64,000 nucleotides of DNA from JBEEJZ01 sp046046915 (GTDB lineage Bacteria > Pseudomonadota > Gammaproteobacteria > Burkholderiales > Burkholderiaceae_C). Location: the NCBI GenBank assembly GCA_046046915.1, contig JBJOIT010000001.1:93457-157456 (forward strand), read 5' to 3'. The notes beneath the pieces were generated by a model. That model saw only the letters and a list, made by a program, of their open reading frames with translations. It was not told the DNA's origin and made no database searches. The position numbers and the translations under genes were made by a program. This document shows positions 7,956 to 17,527 of the stretch, one piece after another. Positions within the stretch are counted from its first letter, which is position 1. Every line of letters starts with the position of its first letter.

Positions 7956-10900
7956 TCAGTCGTAGGGCAGGGTCATGATCACATCAAGGGCGCTTTGCTC
8001 TCCGGTTTGGGCGCGCAGCGTGAGGCGGCGAGATAGGTTGTAGAAGATGTAAACCGTGCCGACCGTACCTGCCAGACTGCGCTCAAACGCCACATAAAAA
8101 TCACGCGAGAGGCGTTTGCCCAAGGTCACGGTGGCGCCCGTCGCGGTGCCCGTGTCGCCGGCAGTGGCCCCCCTGAAAGACAGTTCATCTAGCCCCAGTG
8201 CCTCGGCCAAACCGCCGGCCAGGGGACGCCCGGAGCCGCCGAGCAAGGCCATGGCCGCCTGTTGCAACACGGCGGCTTCAGCACCGCCACTGGCAGCACC
8301 TCGTCCCAGTACCAGCCAGGCCAGTTTTTCTGCCTCCGGTAGTTCGGGGTCGGCATAAAGGCGCACGCGCGGCGACAGCACGGTGCCCGTGACCTGCACG
8401 CCTACCGTCACCACCAGATGCGGCCGCAGGGCCAGGATGTTGAGGCCAGGGTTGTCGTAGGCGCCTGAAAACCGCAGCACGCCCTGTTCGATGTCCAGTT
8501 GCTGGCCGTAGGCCTTGTAGGTGCCGCCTACGGTGCGCAATTCGCCGGTCAGACGTGGCGCCTGTTCGTGGGGCGCGCGCAACAGCCGCACGCTGCCCGC
8601 CAGGCGGGTGTTGAGCCCGCGGCCACGCACCAGAAAGTCGTCCCCCGCGTCAAGGTTCAGGTCGATGTCGGTTGTGAAGTTCTGCGGCACGTTGGGGGCT
8701 GCGATTGCTGGCACGGAGCCTGTCGCGGCCGGGTTGCCCGGTGCTCCTGGTTGTTGGCGAACCACCACATCCCTGCCTAGGCTCGGGGTGTCTTCTTCGG
8801 GCAGGATGAACAGCGCCTGGTCAGCCCGTACCGTGCCGCGTGCATTCAGCTGCTGGGGTGTGAGGTCCAGACGCAGCTGCCCGGACACCACCAGGCGTCG
8901 GTCTGCCCTTGCCGATACTTTGAGCTGACGTGCCTGGGCGTCCAGGGTGACGCGTGGCCCGGCGTCAAGCGTACCCGATGCGGGGTCTTGGCCCCAGCGC
9001 GCCTGACCGGTGGCGACGAGCTCCCCGCCTGAGGTGCCGCCGGCGCCCAGCAGGCGAAAGTGCTGAATATTCATGCCCTGGCCATCGAGGAGGGCCCGCA
9101 GCTCGCCCTGGCTGAACTCGATGCCCTCGGCCACCGAGCGCAGGGCCAGCTGATCTGCATTGAGCTGACCGTGCCACAGGGGCTGGGTGCGTGTGCCCGA
9201 CACGGTGAGCTTGGTGTCCAGCGTTCCACGCACACGCCAGCCCGGCGGGGCGAGCATGGACCACACGCCCAGCTGCGGCAATTGCGCCTGTATTTGGCCT
9301 GACAAGGGGGCCTGAGGTCGCCAGTGCAAGCCTTCTGCATCGTGGGTGAGCGAGCTGCGCAGGTCTGCTTGCAGTTGCCCGGCACGCAGGCTGTCCCAGT
9401 CCAGGCGGGCGCGTGCCTGTTCGTCAGCAATGTCCAGGGTCAGTCTCGCCGTGCGGATACCCGCGTCGACCCCCGCTTCTTTTTCACCAGTTTGCAGGCG
9501 CAGGTCCCCCTGGCTGCGCGCCAGCGACAGCTGTGCGCTCAGGGTGTCGGCCCAGTTCAGATGCCAGGCGCCATCCAGTAACAAATCGCCACGCAAGGTG
9601 CTGCTTGCGGCGCGGCTTTGGGCCAGGTACTCCAACCAAGCCAGGGGGATGCCGACAACCCGGCCATCGGTGCTGAGGGTGTTTTTGCGACCGGCGCGCT
9701 GCCAGCGCACGGGCTGCCATTGCACGGCCAGCGACCCACCGGGTGGCCCAGAAAGCACGGCCTGCCCTGGGTCGGCCGTGAGACTGAAGTTCTGCCAATC
9801 GCCCAGCAGGCGCAGAGGCAATGGCTGCTCGCTGCGCAGGGTCCACGGCTTGCCTGGCGTGCCGGACAGCAATGCCAGGGTGGTAGGGGCCAGTTGCGCC
9901 TGCCAGTCGCCCATGGTGCGTCGGGTCCAGAGGGCGGCGCTGTTCATTTGCAGCACCTGCTCGCCGATGTGCAGTTGGCCTTGCACGGCCGTGTTCAAAG
10001 CACCCGGCGTGCCACGCAAACTGATCCCGGCGTCCTTGGCCCACCAAGTGCTTTGGCTTGGGGTGGCCGCCACGCCAAGCCGGGGTATGTGGAGTTGAGC
10101 GTCCAGCTGTGATGGGGCTACAGCTGCAAGTTTGCCTGTAGTGCTTGCGCCGCCAGCCGCCCACTGCCGCCAGCCACCTTGCCAGCTCAAGCGCAGTGTC
10201 GCCTCGCCCTGCAGTGGTGGCGATGTGATGGGGCCTGCCAAGGCCGGCAGCATGGCGAGCCAGCGATGGGCGGCGTTGATGTCTGTCAGCGTGATCTGAA
10301 GATTGCCTTGGCCGGACGTGTCGGCGAGTGCGCCTTGAGCGCTGGCCTTGCCACCCGGTAGGTGCAAACTGAGTTTGCCTTCGCCAGATAGCACTTGCGT
10401 GTTGATGCTGATAGGGCCGCTGAGCGTCGCATCGGTCGTGCTGGCTTCCAGCGCAGACAAGCGCAGCCACGGTGCCGACCACACGCCTTGGGTATGCAGG
10501 CGCTGTAACTGCAGGCCTTGTATCAGGGCGGGCAGGGTGGTTGGCCCCCGGGCTGAGCTTGGCCGTGCGGGGGGCGACGAAGCCCTCGGCGCCGGTACCG
10601 CCGGCTGCAGATCGGCCCCGAAGGCCAAGCCCTGGTCCTCAGTGCGCGCCCAGAGGGTGCCGTTCAGTCTGGCGGGCGCCATCTGGCTGTGCAATGCTGC
10701 CGGATTGAGGTTTTGAACCTCGGCACGACCTTCCCATCTTGACATTGGGCTGCCTGACGTAGCGCTGGACAGCTGGCCTTGCGCATGAACCTGGCCGCCC
10801 TCAACGGCAGCCTTCAGCGTTTCGATATGCCAGCTGCCTTGACTGTGGCTGAAGTCCAGTTGCAGCGACGAGAGGGGCAAGCGTTGCCTATCCCAAGAGC

Positions 10901-11897
10901 CTGGCAGGGCGTTGCTAGCAATGCCCCTGGCCTGCCAGGCGGGAGCTGTGGAACGGCTTGCCGTCGCCAAGGGCGAAATCGTTAATTCGCCGGAGACCTG
11001 TGTGATGGGCGCCTGGGGCCACAGCGCTGCTAGGTTGAGCTTGGAGAACCGGGCGTCGAGCTGATCAAAGGGCTGCATGGTCCAAGGCTGCCATTGCGCC
11101 TGGACGCTGGCTTGCATGGCGTCGTTTGATCTGCCCTGCACCGATGCCATCACCGCCAAGATCGGGTCTGCGCCGCCCAGGGGGCCAGTGACGGTGGCCT
11201 GGGCATCCAGTGTCAGAGGTGCCCCTTTGCCTGGCGCACGGGTGTTGATCCGTCCCCGGGCGGCGATGTTCAACGGCAGCGGTGACCGAGCGCCCAGCTG
11301 CATTTCGCCCTGGTAGTTGCCCTCGGCCCACTGTGCCTGGGTTATTGCCATGCTGTGCTGTGCGCCGTCAAAGCGATAGTGCCCCACCAGCGCCGTGGCC
11401 ATGGGGGTTTCGGTCGATTGCCAGCTCAGGGCATCGACTTGCAGCTGGGCGTCCACCTGCACGGGAAGCATCAGGTCTGGCGGCAGCTGTGTGGGGGTGT
11501 CCTGGCTGGGCAGCTGGAGCAGCAGCTCCCCCACGCGCAACTGGTCGATGACGAGTTGCCGGTCCAGCAAGCGCATGGCCTGCCACGCCAGACGCACATC
11601 CAGAGCCGTAACTGAGCGCTCCCCGAACTGCCAACGCAGCTCGGCAATGCGCCCCCCCGCGCGCAGCGACCCTTTGGCCCCTCGCACACTGAGGCTGTGG
11701 CCCTGCGGCAGCCAGCGCTGAGACCACTGCAATGCCTCGCCCAACGAGTTGGCTTGCCCTGACCAAAACCACAGTGCGGCCAGCAAGGCCACCAAGAGGG
11801 AGATCACCAGCGTTACGCTCAATGCGAGGCCGCGACATACCTGACCCAGCAGCCGACCCCACGGTGCTCCCATCCCAGTGACAGCAGGCGTCGTCAA
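7956..11897 (-). CDS. tamB: TamB, translocation and assembly module inner-membrane subunit
   Basis: TamB is a long AsmA-like protein spanning the periplasm from the inner membrane to TamA. It helps insert some outer-membrane proteins and is linked to lipid transport. The 1313-residue product has one N-terminal membrane segment (about residues 20-45, LALSVTLVISLLVALLAALW), a long beta-rich repetitive middle, and the conserved C-terminal TamB domain (about 950-1313) ending in LPYD. The start is TTG at 11897 overlapping the tamA stop by four bases; an ATG at 11873 is an alternative. It is the last gene of the moxR-to-tamB run. Confidence 0.93.
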   Translation of the reverse strand: MTTPAVTGMGAPWGRLLGQVCRGLALSVTLVISLLVALLAALWFWSGQANSLGEALQWSQRWLPQGHSLSVRGAKGSLRAGGRIAELRWQFGERSVTALDVRLAWQAMRLLDRQLVIDQLRVGELLLQLPSQDTPTQLPPDLMLPVQVDAQLQVDALSWQSTETPMATALVGHYRFDGAQHSMAITQAQWAEGNYQGEMQLGARSPLPLNIAARGRINTRAPGKGAPLTLDAQATVTGPLGGADPILAVMASVQGRSNDAMQASVQAQWQPWTMQPFDQLDARFSKLNLAALWPQAPITQVSGELTISPLATASRSTAPAWQARGIASNALPGSWDRQRLPLSSLQLDFSHSQGSWHIETLKAAVEGGQVHAQGQLSSATSGSPMSRWEGRAEVQNLNPAALHSQMAPARLNGTLWARTEDQGLAFGADLQPAVPAPRASSPPARPSSARGPTTLPALIQGLQLQRLHTQGVWSAPWLRLSALEASTTDATLSGPISINTQVLSGEGKLSLHLPGGKASAQGALADTSGQGNLQITLTDINAAHRWLAMLPALAGPITSPPLQGEATLRLSWQGGWRQWAAGGASTTGKLAAVAPSQLDAQLHIPRLGVAATPSQSTWWAKDAGISLRGTPGALNTAVQGQLHIGEQVLQMNSAALWTRRTMGDWQAQLAPTTLALLSGTPGKPWTLRSEQPLPLRLLGDWQNFSLTADPGQAVLSGPPGGSLAVQWQPVRWQRAGRKNTLSTDGRVVGIPLAWLEYLAQSRAASSTLRGDLLLDGAWHLNWADTLSAQLSLARSQGDLRLQTGEKEAGVDAGIRTARLTLDIADEQARARLDWDSLRAGQLQADLRSSLTHDAEGLHWRPQAPLSGQIQAQLPQLGVWSMLAPPGWRVRGTLDTKLTVSGTRTQPLWHGQLNADQLALRSVAEGIEFSQGELRALLDGQGMNIQHFRLLGAGGTSGGELVATGQARWGQDPASGTLDAGPRVTLDAQARQLKVSARADRRLVVSGQLRLDLTPQQLNARGTVRADQALFILPEEDTPSLGRDVVVRQQPGAPGNPAATGSVPAIAAPNVPQNFTTDIDLNLDAGDDFLVRGRGLNTRLAGSVRLLRAPHEQAPRLTGELRTVGGTYKAYGQQLDIEQGVLRFSGAYDNPGLNILALRPHLVVTVGVQVTGTVLSPRVRLYADPELPEAEKLAWLVLGRGAASGGAEAAVLQQAAMALLGGSGRPLAGGLAEALGLDELSFRGATAGDTGTATGATVTLGKRLSRDFYVAFERSLAGTVGTVYIFYNLSRRLTLRAQTGEQSALDVIMTLPYD

Positions 11898-13714
11898 AAC
11901 GCGAACCCCACCCGCAAATGCAAACGAAACTTTTGCACTGCCGCGCCATAGGCCAAGTCCAGTTGCAAGGGACCGACCGGCGACTTCCAGCGTACACCCG
12001 TCCCGACGCCCACCTGTGTCTTAAAGTTCTCCCCTAGGGTGCCCACACCACCCGCGTCAATGAACAAGGTGCTCTCCCAGTCGCTGGGCTGGCCGTTCCA
12101 ACGGATGGGGCGTTGCCACTCCAGGCTGCCCACTGCCAGCTGTCGCCCTGCGGTGACATGGCCGTCCGCCTGCGGCACGCCGATGCTGTGATAGGCGTAG
12201 CCGCGCACGGAGGTGTCGCCGCCGGTTAGAAACAGCTGCGTGCTGGGCAAGGCTGCGTCGGTCGCAGCCACGACCAGGCCGGCCTCCAGCCGGGCGGCCA
12301 GTCGCCCCTTGCCACTGCTCAGGGGCCACAGACCCAACCAGCGGGCCTGCGTCCGCAAAAATGGGTAGCGGTTCGCGCCCAAGGTGCTGCCCACGCCCAG
12401 CTCCAGGCCTAAGCCCTGTCCGGCGGACGGAAAAGGCAGGCCGGCGAAGTGGCGCAGGGTCCAGGCCACATTCGCGGTGAGCGAATCGGCATCGGTGGAG
12501 AGCCCATCGGCGAGGGTGCGTGCCCGATCCAGCTGCAGGTAATGGTTGCGATCAATGGCTTCACCCAGCTGGGTACGGCCCACCCGGTAGCGTTGGCTGG
12601 TGGTGACGGTATCGCTCACGTTTTCTTCCTGCCAGCGCGCGGCGGTGGACCAGCGCCACAGGTCGGCATCCGGTGGCGCGGTCAGTTCGGCTTGCAGCGC
12701 GCTTTTGTCCCGATCCAGCAAGAGGGAGGACACCGACCGCCACCCCAGCCCAGGCAGTTGATGGTGCGTGTGCTCCACTGATGCCCGGGGGCCGCTGTCG
12801 GTGCTGGCGCCCAGGCCAATCACCATTTTTTGCAGCTTGGCCTCCTGGACTTGCACGTTCACTGGGGCGTTCGCGGCGTCGCCATCGGTGTCAATCCAGA
12901 CAAGGGCCGAGTCAAAAAAGCCACTGTCGGTCAGGCGCTGCTGCGCGGCCAGCAGTTGCTCCTGGCGGTAATCGCCCCCCATGGGCAAGCGTGACAGGCG
13001 TTCGGCCAGCTGGAAGTCGTAACGCTGCAGCCCTGTGATGCGTAGCGCCCCCAATTGGTAGGCGGGGCCAGAGTCCAGCACCAGCTTGAGCCGGGCGCTG
13101 TGGGTGGATGGGTCGATGTCGGCCAGGCTGCTGCTCAAGCGCCCGCCGGGGTAGCGCTGGCTGCTGAGCTGGCGCAAGGCGATTGTCTTGATCTGATCCC
13201 AGTCCGCTTGTGTGAAGGCTTGCCCCAGCCGCGCCAGGGCACGGTTCTGGATGTCCTCGCGTTGCGCCTGGGCCTCGGGGGCTGTGGCGATGGGGCCTTC
13301 AAACAGGACCTCCACCGCGGCGATGGTGGTTCGCTGGCCGGGTACAACCCTCACTAGCACCTCACGCGGCGCACCGGTGGGCATTGGCTCCTGGGCTTGC
13401 AGCTCAACGGACGGCGCAAAGTAGCCCAGCGTGGCGAGCAAATCTTGAACATTGGTTTGTGCGGCCTGCAGCAGCCGAGTCAGCTCCTGGGCGTCCATGT
13501 CAGTGAGCTCCCGGTAGCGATACAGCTCCATGTGGCGGGTCAGCAGTTCGCGCACCTCTGTAGGCGCCTCGATGCGGATCTCAAAAGCGGCGTTCAGCGG
13601 GGCGGTGGTCTGGGCGGGCGCGGCAAGGCTCACCAGAAGCAGGCTGATAAAAAAAGCTGGCAATTGAGCCAGCTTTGTCATGAGGGTGGCGCAGCTTGGG
13701 CGCGACGGTGTCAT
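11894..13714 (-). CDS. tamA: TamA, Omp85-family outer-membrane assembly protein
   Basis: TamA is the outer-membrane partner of TamB. The 606-residue frame has an N-terminal signal (from Met12, MTKLAQLPAFFISLLLV, ending AAPAQ), POTRA-type repeats over about residues 40-270 and a C-terminal 16-strand-type barrel. Its last residues, LRVGFAF, end in phenylalanine as BAM substrates do. The ATG at 13681 (Met12) may be the true start because it opens directly on the signal peptide. It overlaps tamB by four bases. Confidence 0.93.
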   Translation of the reverse strand: MTPSRPSCATLMTKLAQLPAFFISLLLVSLAAPAQTTAPLNAAFEIRIEAPTEVRELLTRHMELYRYRELTDMDAQELTRLLQAAQTNVQDLLATLGYFAPSVELQAQEPMPTGAPREVLVRVVPGQRTTIAAVEVLFEGPIATAPEAQAQREDIQNRALARLGQAFTQADWDQIKTIALRQLSSQRYPGGRLSSSLADIDPSTHSARLKLVLDSGPAYQLGALRITGLQRYDFQLAERLSRLPMGGDYRQEQLLAAQQRLTDSGFFDSALVWIDTDGDAANAPVNVQVQEAKLQKMVIGLGASTDSGPRASVEHTHHQLPGLGWRSVSSLLLDRDKSALQAELTAPPDADLWRWSTAARWQEENVSDTVTTSQRYRVGRTQLGEAIDRNHYLQLDRARTLADGLSTDADSLTANVAWTLRHFAGLPFPSAGQGLGLELGVGSTLGANRYPFLRTQARWLGLWPLSSGKGRLAARLEAGLVVAATDAALPSTQLFLTGGDTSVRGYAYHSIGVPQADGHVTAGRQLAVGSLEWQRPIRWNGQPSDWESTLFIDAGGVGTLGENFKTQVGVGTGVRWKSPVGPLQLDLAYGAAVQKFRLHLRVGFAF

Positions 13715-13744
13715 GGGTGCGTATTTGCCTTGTCGATCGAGCCT

Positions 13745-14932
13745 CTATTTGGACAACAGGCGCATGGCCTGATCCAGCCCCTGCAGGGTGAGTGGCACCA
13801 TGCGCTGCTGCACGATTTGCTGGATCAAGCCGATGCTTTGACGGTATTGCCAGACACCTTGCGGCTCGGGGTTGATCCAGACGAAGTGCGGAAAGGCGTC
13901 CATCAAGCGCTGCAGCCACTCGGCCCCTGCCTCTTCATTGTTGTACTCCACGCTGCCGCCGGGTTGCAGAATCTCATAGGGGCTCATGGTGGCATCCCCA
14001 ATGAAGATCAGTTTGTAGTCCTTGTTGTATTTGCGGATGATGTCCCAGGTGGGAAATTTTTCTGCAAAGCGTCGCCGGTTGTGCTTCCACATGAAGTCAT
14101 AGACGCAGTTGTGAAAGTAGTAAAACTCCAGGTGCTTGAATTCGGCCTTGGCGGCCGAGAACATTTCTTCGACCCGGGCCACGTGTTCATCCATGGTGCC
14201 ACCCACGTCCATCAGGAGCAGCACCTTCACCTTGTTGTGCCGCTCGGGCACCAGTTTGATGTCCAGATAGCCCGCATTGGCCGCCGTGGCGCGGATGGTG
14301 TCGGGGAGGTCCAGCTCTTCAGCGGAACCCTCACGGGCAAAACGACGCAAGCGGCGCAACGCGACCTTGATATTGCGTGTGCCCAGCTCTTGCGTGTCGT
14401 CGTAGTCGCGGTAGGCGCGTTGGTCCCACACCTTGACCGCGCTTTTGTTGCGACTTTTGCCGCCGATGCGTATGCCCTGCGGGTTGTGACCGCCATGTCC
14501 AAAGGGGCTGGTCCCGCCGGTACCTATCCATTTGCTGCCGCCCTCGTGGCGTTCCTTTTGCTCTTCCAGCCGCTTTTTGAGCGTCTCCATCAGCTCGTCC
14601 CAGTCCAGCTTGGGGGCGTTGGCTTTTTGTTCGGCAGACAGCAGTCTTTCGATTTCCTGGCGCAGCCAATCAGCGGGAATGTCTTTGGTGAAGTCGGCCA
14701 GCATTTCCACACCGGTGAAATAGGCCGCAAAGGCACGATCGAATTTGTCGTAATGCTTTTCGTCCTTGACCAGTGCCGTGCGCGCCAGAAAATAAAAATC
14801 GTCCAGCGAGCACGCGTCGGCGTTACGAGGGCCCACCACGTCTGCCTGCAGGGCCTCCAGCAAGGTCAGGAACTCCCGCACCGACACGGGCAACTTTGCG
14901 GCGCGTAGGGTGTAGAAAAAATCGATCAGCAT
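13745..14932 (-). CDS. VWA-domain protein, CoxE-like family
   Basis: A 395-residue soluble protein with a von Willebrand factor A fold in its C-terminal half. The metal-ion site DVGGT is in VLLLMDVGGTMDEHV (about residues 235-250). The N-terminal half is charged and contains a GTGGTSPFGHGGHN loop region. Proteins of this family usually work with a MoxR-type AAA ATPase, which is encoded three genes upstream in the same run. The pair is thought to act as a metal-insertion or complex-remodelling chaperone, but the client here is unknown. The stop is 30 bp from tamA. Confidence 0.88.
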   Translation of the reverse strand: MLIDFFYTLRAAKLPVSVREFLTLLEALQADVVGPRNADACSLDDFYFLARTALVKDEKHYDKFDRAFAAYFTGVEMLADFTKDIPADWLRQEIERLLSAEQKANAPKLDWDELMETLKKRLEEQKERHEGGSKWIGTGGTSPFGHGGHNPQGIRIGGKSRNKSAVKVWDQRAYRDYDDTQELGTRNIKVALRRLRRFAREGSAEELDLPDTIRATAANAGYLDIKLVPERHNKVKVLLLMDVGGTMDEHVARVEEMFSAAKAEFKHLEFYYFHNCVYDFMWKHNRRRFAEKFPTWDIIRKYNKDYKLIFIGDATMSPYEILQPGGSVEYNNEEAGAEWLQRLMDAFPHFVWINPEPQGVWQYRQSIGLIQQIVQQRMVPLTLQGLDQAMRLLSK

Positions 14933-14951
14933 ACTGGCCTATCTGCGACGG

Positions 14952-15548
14952 TCAGGCCCGGTTGCGGTTCAGCAAATATTGCAGATGCGCGCGTACCTCA
15001 GGCCACTCGCCGGCGGTCAGGCTGTACATCACGGTGTCGCGCACGGTGCCGTCGCGCCGCAGGGCGTGGCCACGAATCACACCGTCTTTTTTGGCGCCCA
15101 GGCGCTCGATGGCGCGTTGTGATGCAAAGTTGTAGTTGTCGGTGCGCCAGCCCACTACGCCACAGCCCAAGGTGTCGAAGGCGTGGCTCAGCAGCAGCAA
15201 TTTGGCGGTGGTATTGACATGCGAGCGCTGCACGCTTTTGGCATACCAGGTCCAGCCTATCTCCATCCGGCGCACCGCAGGCACGATGTCGTGGTAACTG
15301 GTGCAGCCCAGCACGCGGCCACTGGCCTCGTCGATCACGGCGAAGGCAAAGCGGTTGCCATCGGCACGCATTTGCAAGGCGGTTTCGATGTAAGCGCCTG
15401 TGTGGTGTGGCTCTGGCACCGAGGTCACCCGGATGTTCCACAGCTCGCCATCTGCGGCTGCGACGCGCAAACCGGGTTCATGCGCCACCGACAAGGGCTC
15501 AAGTCGCACGCCGTTCAACGACAGGGTGACAGGTTCCACAAAAGACAT
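14952..15548 (-). CDS. GNAT-family N-acetyltransferase, RimJ/RimL-like
   Basis: A 198-residue acetyltransferase of the GNAT superfamily. The order of elements matches the RimJ/L-type subfamily: FAFAVIDEASGRVLGCTSYH (beta4), RRMEIGWTWY, the acetyl-CoA region around VNTTAKLLLLSHAFD, and the late ASQRAIERLGAKKDGVIRGH segment. The substrate cannot be told from sequence. It is encoded 19 bp upstream of the VWA gene and 14 bp after the small membrane protein. Confidence 0.88.
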   Translation of the reverse strand: MSFVEPVTLSLNGVRLEPLSVAHEPGLRVAAADGELWNIRVTSVPEPHHTGAYIETALQMRADGNRFAFAVIDEASGRVLGCTSYHDIVPAVRRMEIGWTWYAKSVQRSHVNTTAKLLLLSHAFDTLGCGVVGWRTDNYNFASQRAIERLGAKKDGVIRGHALRRDGTVRDTVMYSLTAGEWPEVRAHLQYLLNRNRA

Positions 15549-15562
15549 GATGGCCCCTGGCT

Positions 15563-15784
15563 TCAGTTGTTCTTTTCGTCGTTGCGCCGGCGCCAGCGGC
15601 GGGCGCCCTGCAGCCCTAGGCCACCGCCCAGGCCCACCAGAACGATGCCGGCAATGCTGGCGTTGTTGTAGCCCTCAGAAAAAATATCGACACCCAGCAG
15701 CTGGCCCACCCAGAAACCGGTCAGGGCGCCGCCCACAAAACCGATTGCGTCAGACAGGCCTTCGAGGATCAATGAATTTGCCAT
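15563..15784 (-). CDS. Small membrane protein of unknown function
   Basis: A 73-residue protein with two hydrophobic, glycine-rich segments (about 13-31 and 42-59) and a basic tail (RRWRRRNDEKNN), suggesting a two-span inner-membrane protein with cytoplasmic C-terminus. I do not recognise the family. It sits between the MoxR ATPase gene (37 bp away) and the GNAT gene (14 bp away), which argues that it is a real gene of that run. Confidence 0.7.
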   Translation of the reverse strand: MANSLILEGLSDAIGFVGGALTGFWVGQLLGVDIFSEGYNNASIAGIVLVGLGGGLGLQGARRWRRRNDEKNN

Positions 15785-15821
15785 GATGATGTAAGTCCGG
15801 GTCTTTTGGAGTTTGCTGGGG

Positions 15822-16676
15822 TCAGCGGTTGCGCTGGTTCATGAACACCAGCTTTTCAAACAAGGTGATGTCCTGTTCGTTTTTCAGGAGCGCGCCCACC
15901 AGTGGCGGCACGCTGACCTTTTGGTCCTGACTTTGCAGGGCTTCGAGCGGGATGTCCTCGGCCATCAACAGTTTGAGCCAATCCAGCAGCTCTGATGTGG
16001 AAGGCTTTTTCTTAAGCCCCGGAAGGTTGCGCACATCAAAAAAGGTCTTCATGGCAGCCGTGATCAGCTCGTCTTTCAGGCCCGGAAAGTGCACATCCAC
16101 GATCTGCTTCATCGTGCTGGGCTCGGGGAATTTGATGTAGTGAAAAAAGCAGCGGCGCAAAAAGGCGTCGGGCAGTTCTTTTTCGTTGTTGGAGGTGATG
16201 AACACCAGTGGCCGGTTTTTGGCTTTGACCAGTTCCCGGGTTTCGTAGCAATAAAACTCCATGCGGTCGAGTTCGCGCAAGAGGTCGTTGGGAAACTCGA
16301 TGTCGGCCTTGTCGATCTCATCGATCAGCAGCGCCACGGGTTTGTCAGCCGTAAACGCTTGCCACAGCACGCCCTTGACGATGTAGTTGTGGATGTTCTT
16401 GACGCGTTCACTGCCCTCTATGTCGGCCAGCTGGGAGTCGCGCAGCCGGCTGACGGCGTCGTATTCGTACAGCCCCTGTTGGGCTTTTGTCGTGCTCTTG
16501 ATGTGCCACTGCAGCAATTCCATGCCCATGGCCTTGGCAACTTCTTCGGCCAGCATGGTCTTGCCGGTACCCGGTTCTCCCTTGACAAGCAAAGGGCGTT
16601 TCAGGGTGATGGCGGCATTGACCGACAGCAGCAAATCTTGCGTGGCAACGTAATCGGGTGATCCTGAGAACTTCAT
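15822..16676 (-). CDS. MoxR-family AAA+ ATPase
   Basis: A 284-residue AAA+ ATPase. I start it at ATG 16676 (MKFSGSPDYVATQDLL), which matches the MoxR start; an open frame runs further upstream but that part is antisense to the cytochrome gene. Walker A is GEPGTGKTM, Walker B is LLIDEIDKAD, and sensor 1 lies in FITSNNEKELPDAFLRRCFFHYI. MoxR ATPases act with VWA proteins as chaperones, and a VWA gene lies three genes downstream. It is the first gene of the run ending in tamB. Confidence 0.92.
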   Translation of the reverse strand: MKFSGSPDYVATQDLLLSVNAAITLKRPLLVKGEPGTGKTMLAEEVAKAMGMELLQWHIKSTTKAQQGLYEYDAVSRLRDSQLADIEGSERVKNIHNYIVKGVLWQAFTADKPVALLIDEIDKADIEFPNDLLRELDRMEFYCYETRELVKAKNRPLVFITSNNEKELPDAFLRRCFFHYIKFPEPSTMKQIVDVHFPGLKDELITAAMKTFFDVRNLPGLKKKPSTSELLDWLKLLMAEDIPLEALQSQDQKVSVPPLVGALLKNEQDITLFEKLVFMNQRNR

Positions 16677-16737
16677 GGTGTTTTTGCACGGCAGGCCGGG
16701 CTGCAGGTGGATGTCAGTTTGGCTAAATGGGCGTCGA

Positions 16738-16743
16738 TATAAT
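16738..16743 (+). promoter_or_regulatory. Candidate -10 box before cytochrome c gene
   Basis: A perfect TATAAT lies 48 bp upstream of the ATG at 16791 in the gap between divergent moxR and the cytochrome gene. I see no good -35 at 16-18 bp (CAGTTT at the 17 bp position), so the call is tentative. Confidence 0.35.
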
Positions 16744-16790
16744 CCCGCAGTCGATTTATACCAACTCCACCGGTGGATTGTCCGCGCAAA

Positions 16791-17447
16791 ATGAACAAAC
16801 TGACCTTGTCCCTCGCCGCCCTGCTGACCGCATTTGTCGCAGGCGTTCCCGCTCATGCCGCAGGTGATGCCAAAGCTGGTGAATCCAAAGTCGCCATGTG
16901 CATAGGCTGTCACGGTATCAAGGGTTATCAGGCCAGTTTCCCCGAAATCCACAAGGTTCCCATGATTTCCGGTCAAGGCGCAGGCTATATCGTGTCGGCT
17001 CTTACGGCGTACAAAAAGGGTGAGCGCAAGCATCCGTCCATGCGCGGTATTGCAGAGACGTTGACCGAGCAAGACATCGCTGACGTGGCCGCGTACTATG
17101 AGGCCAGCGGCAAAGTGGCTGGCGCCGCTGAGCTGCCCAAGGCGCCCGAGGCCTCTGGCAAAGCTGCTGCCTTGCTGCAAAAAGGTGCCTGTGTGTCTTG
17201 CCACGGAGACAACTTCAGCAAGCCCATCGATCCCTCCTACCCCAAGATCGCTGGCCAACACGCCGACTACCTGTTTGTGGCATTGAAGGCCTACAAGGCT
17301 GAAGGTAATGGGCCTGTGGGGCGTGCCAATGGCGTGATGGGTGGTGTGGCCAAGCAATTCTCAAACGCCGAGCTGAAAGAGATGGCGGGCTATCTGAGCT
17401 CTCTGCCGTCCGAGCTGAAGGTTGTGCCGCAAAGCAAGTTCCGCTGA
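16791..17447 (+). CDS. Dihaem cytochrome c4-like protein
   Basis: A 218-residue periplasmic electron carrier with a Sec signal (ending PAHAA at residue 24) and two cytochrome domains: CIGCH at 37-41 and CVSCH at 134-138. Two tandem domains of about 95 residues match cytochrome c4, which typically donates electrons to terminal oxidases. The start is ATG 16791. A likely role here, by inference, is carrying electrons from the bc1 complex or Sox proteins to the cox oxidase encoded at 23-28 kb. Confidence 0.9.
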   Translation: MNKLTLSLAALLTAFVAGVPAHAAGDAKAGESKVAMCIGCHGIKGYQASFPEIHKVPMISGQGAGYIVSALTAYKKGERKHPSMRGIAETLTEQDIADVAAYYEASGKVAGAAELPKAPEASGKAAALLQKGACVSCHGDNFSKPIDPSYPKIAGQHADYLFVALKAYKAEGNGPVGRANGVMGGVAKQFSNAELKEMAGYLSSLPSELKVVPQSKFR

Positions 17448-17469
17448 TCCGGTAGGTTCCCCTAAGAAA

Positions 17470-17494
17470 AAGCCGCACTCGATGCGGCTTTTTT
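17470..17494. terminator. Bidirectional intrinsic terminator
   Basis: An eight-pair stem AAGCCGCA/TGCGGCTT with a five-base loop is flanked by A residues on one side and T residues on the other. It can end the cytochrome transcript on the plus strand and the DUF1841 transcript on the minus strand. Confidence 0.85.
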
Positions 17495-17527
17495 GTGTTC
17501 GTTTGCAGGATGCCTGGTGAGCCTGCG

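Noticed and set aside
13397..14908. Long open frame on the plus strand across tamA and the VWA gene
   Set aside because: It is antisense to two well-recognised proteins, has no ribosome site or recognisable domain, and its composition is that of a GC-rich shadow frame.
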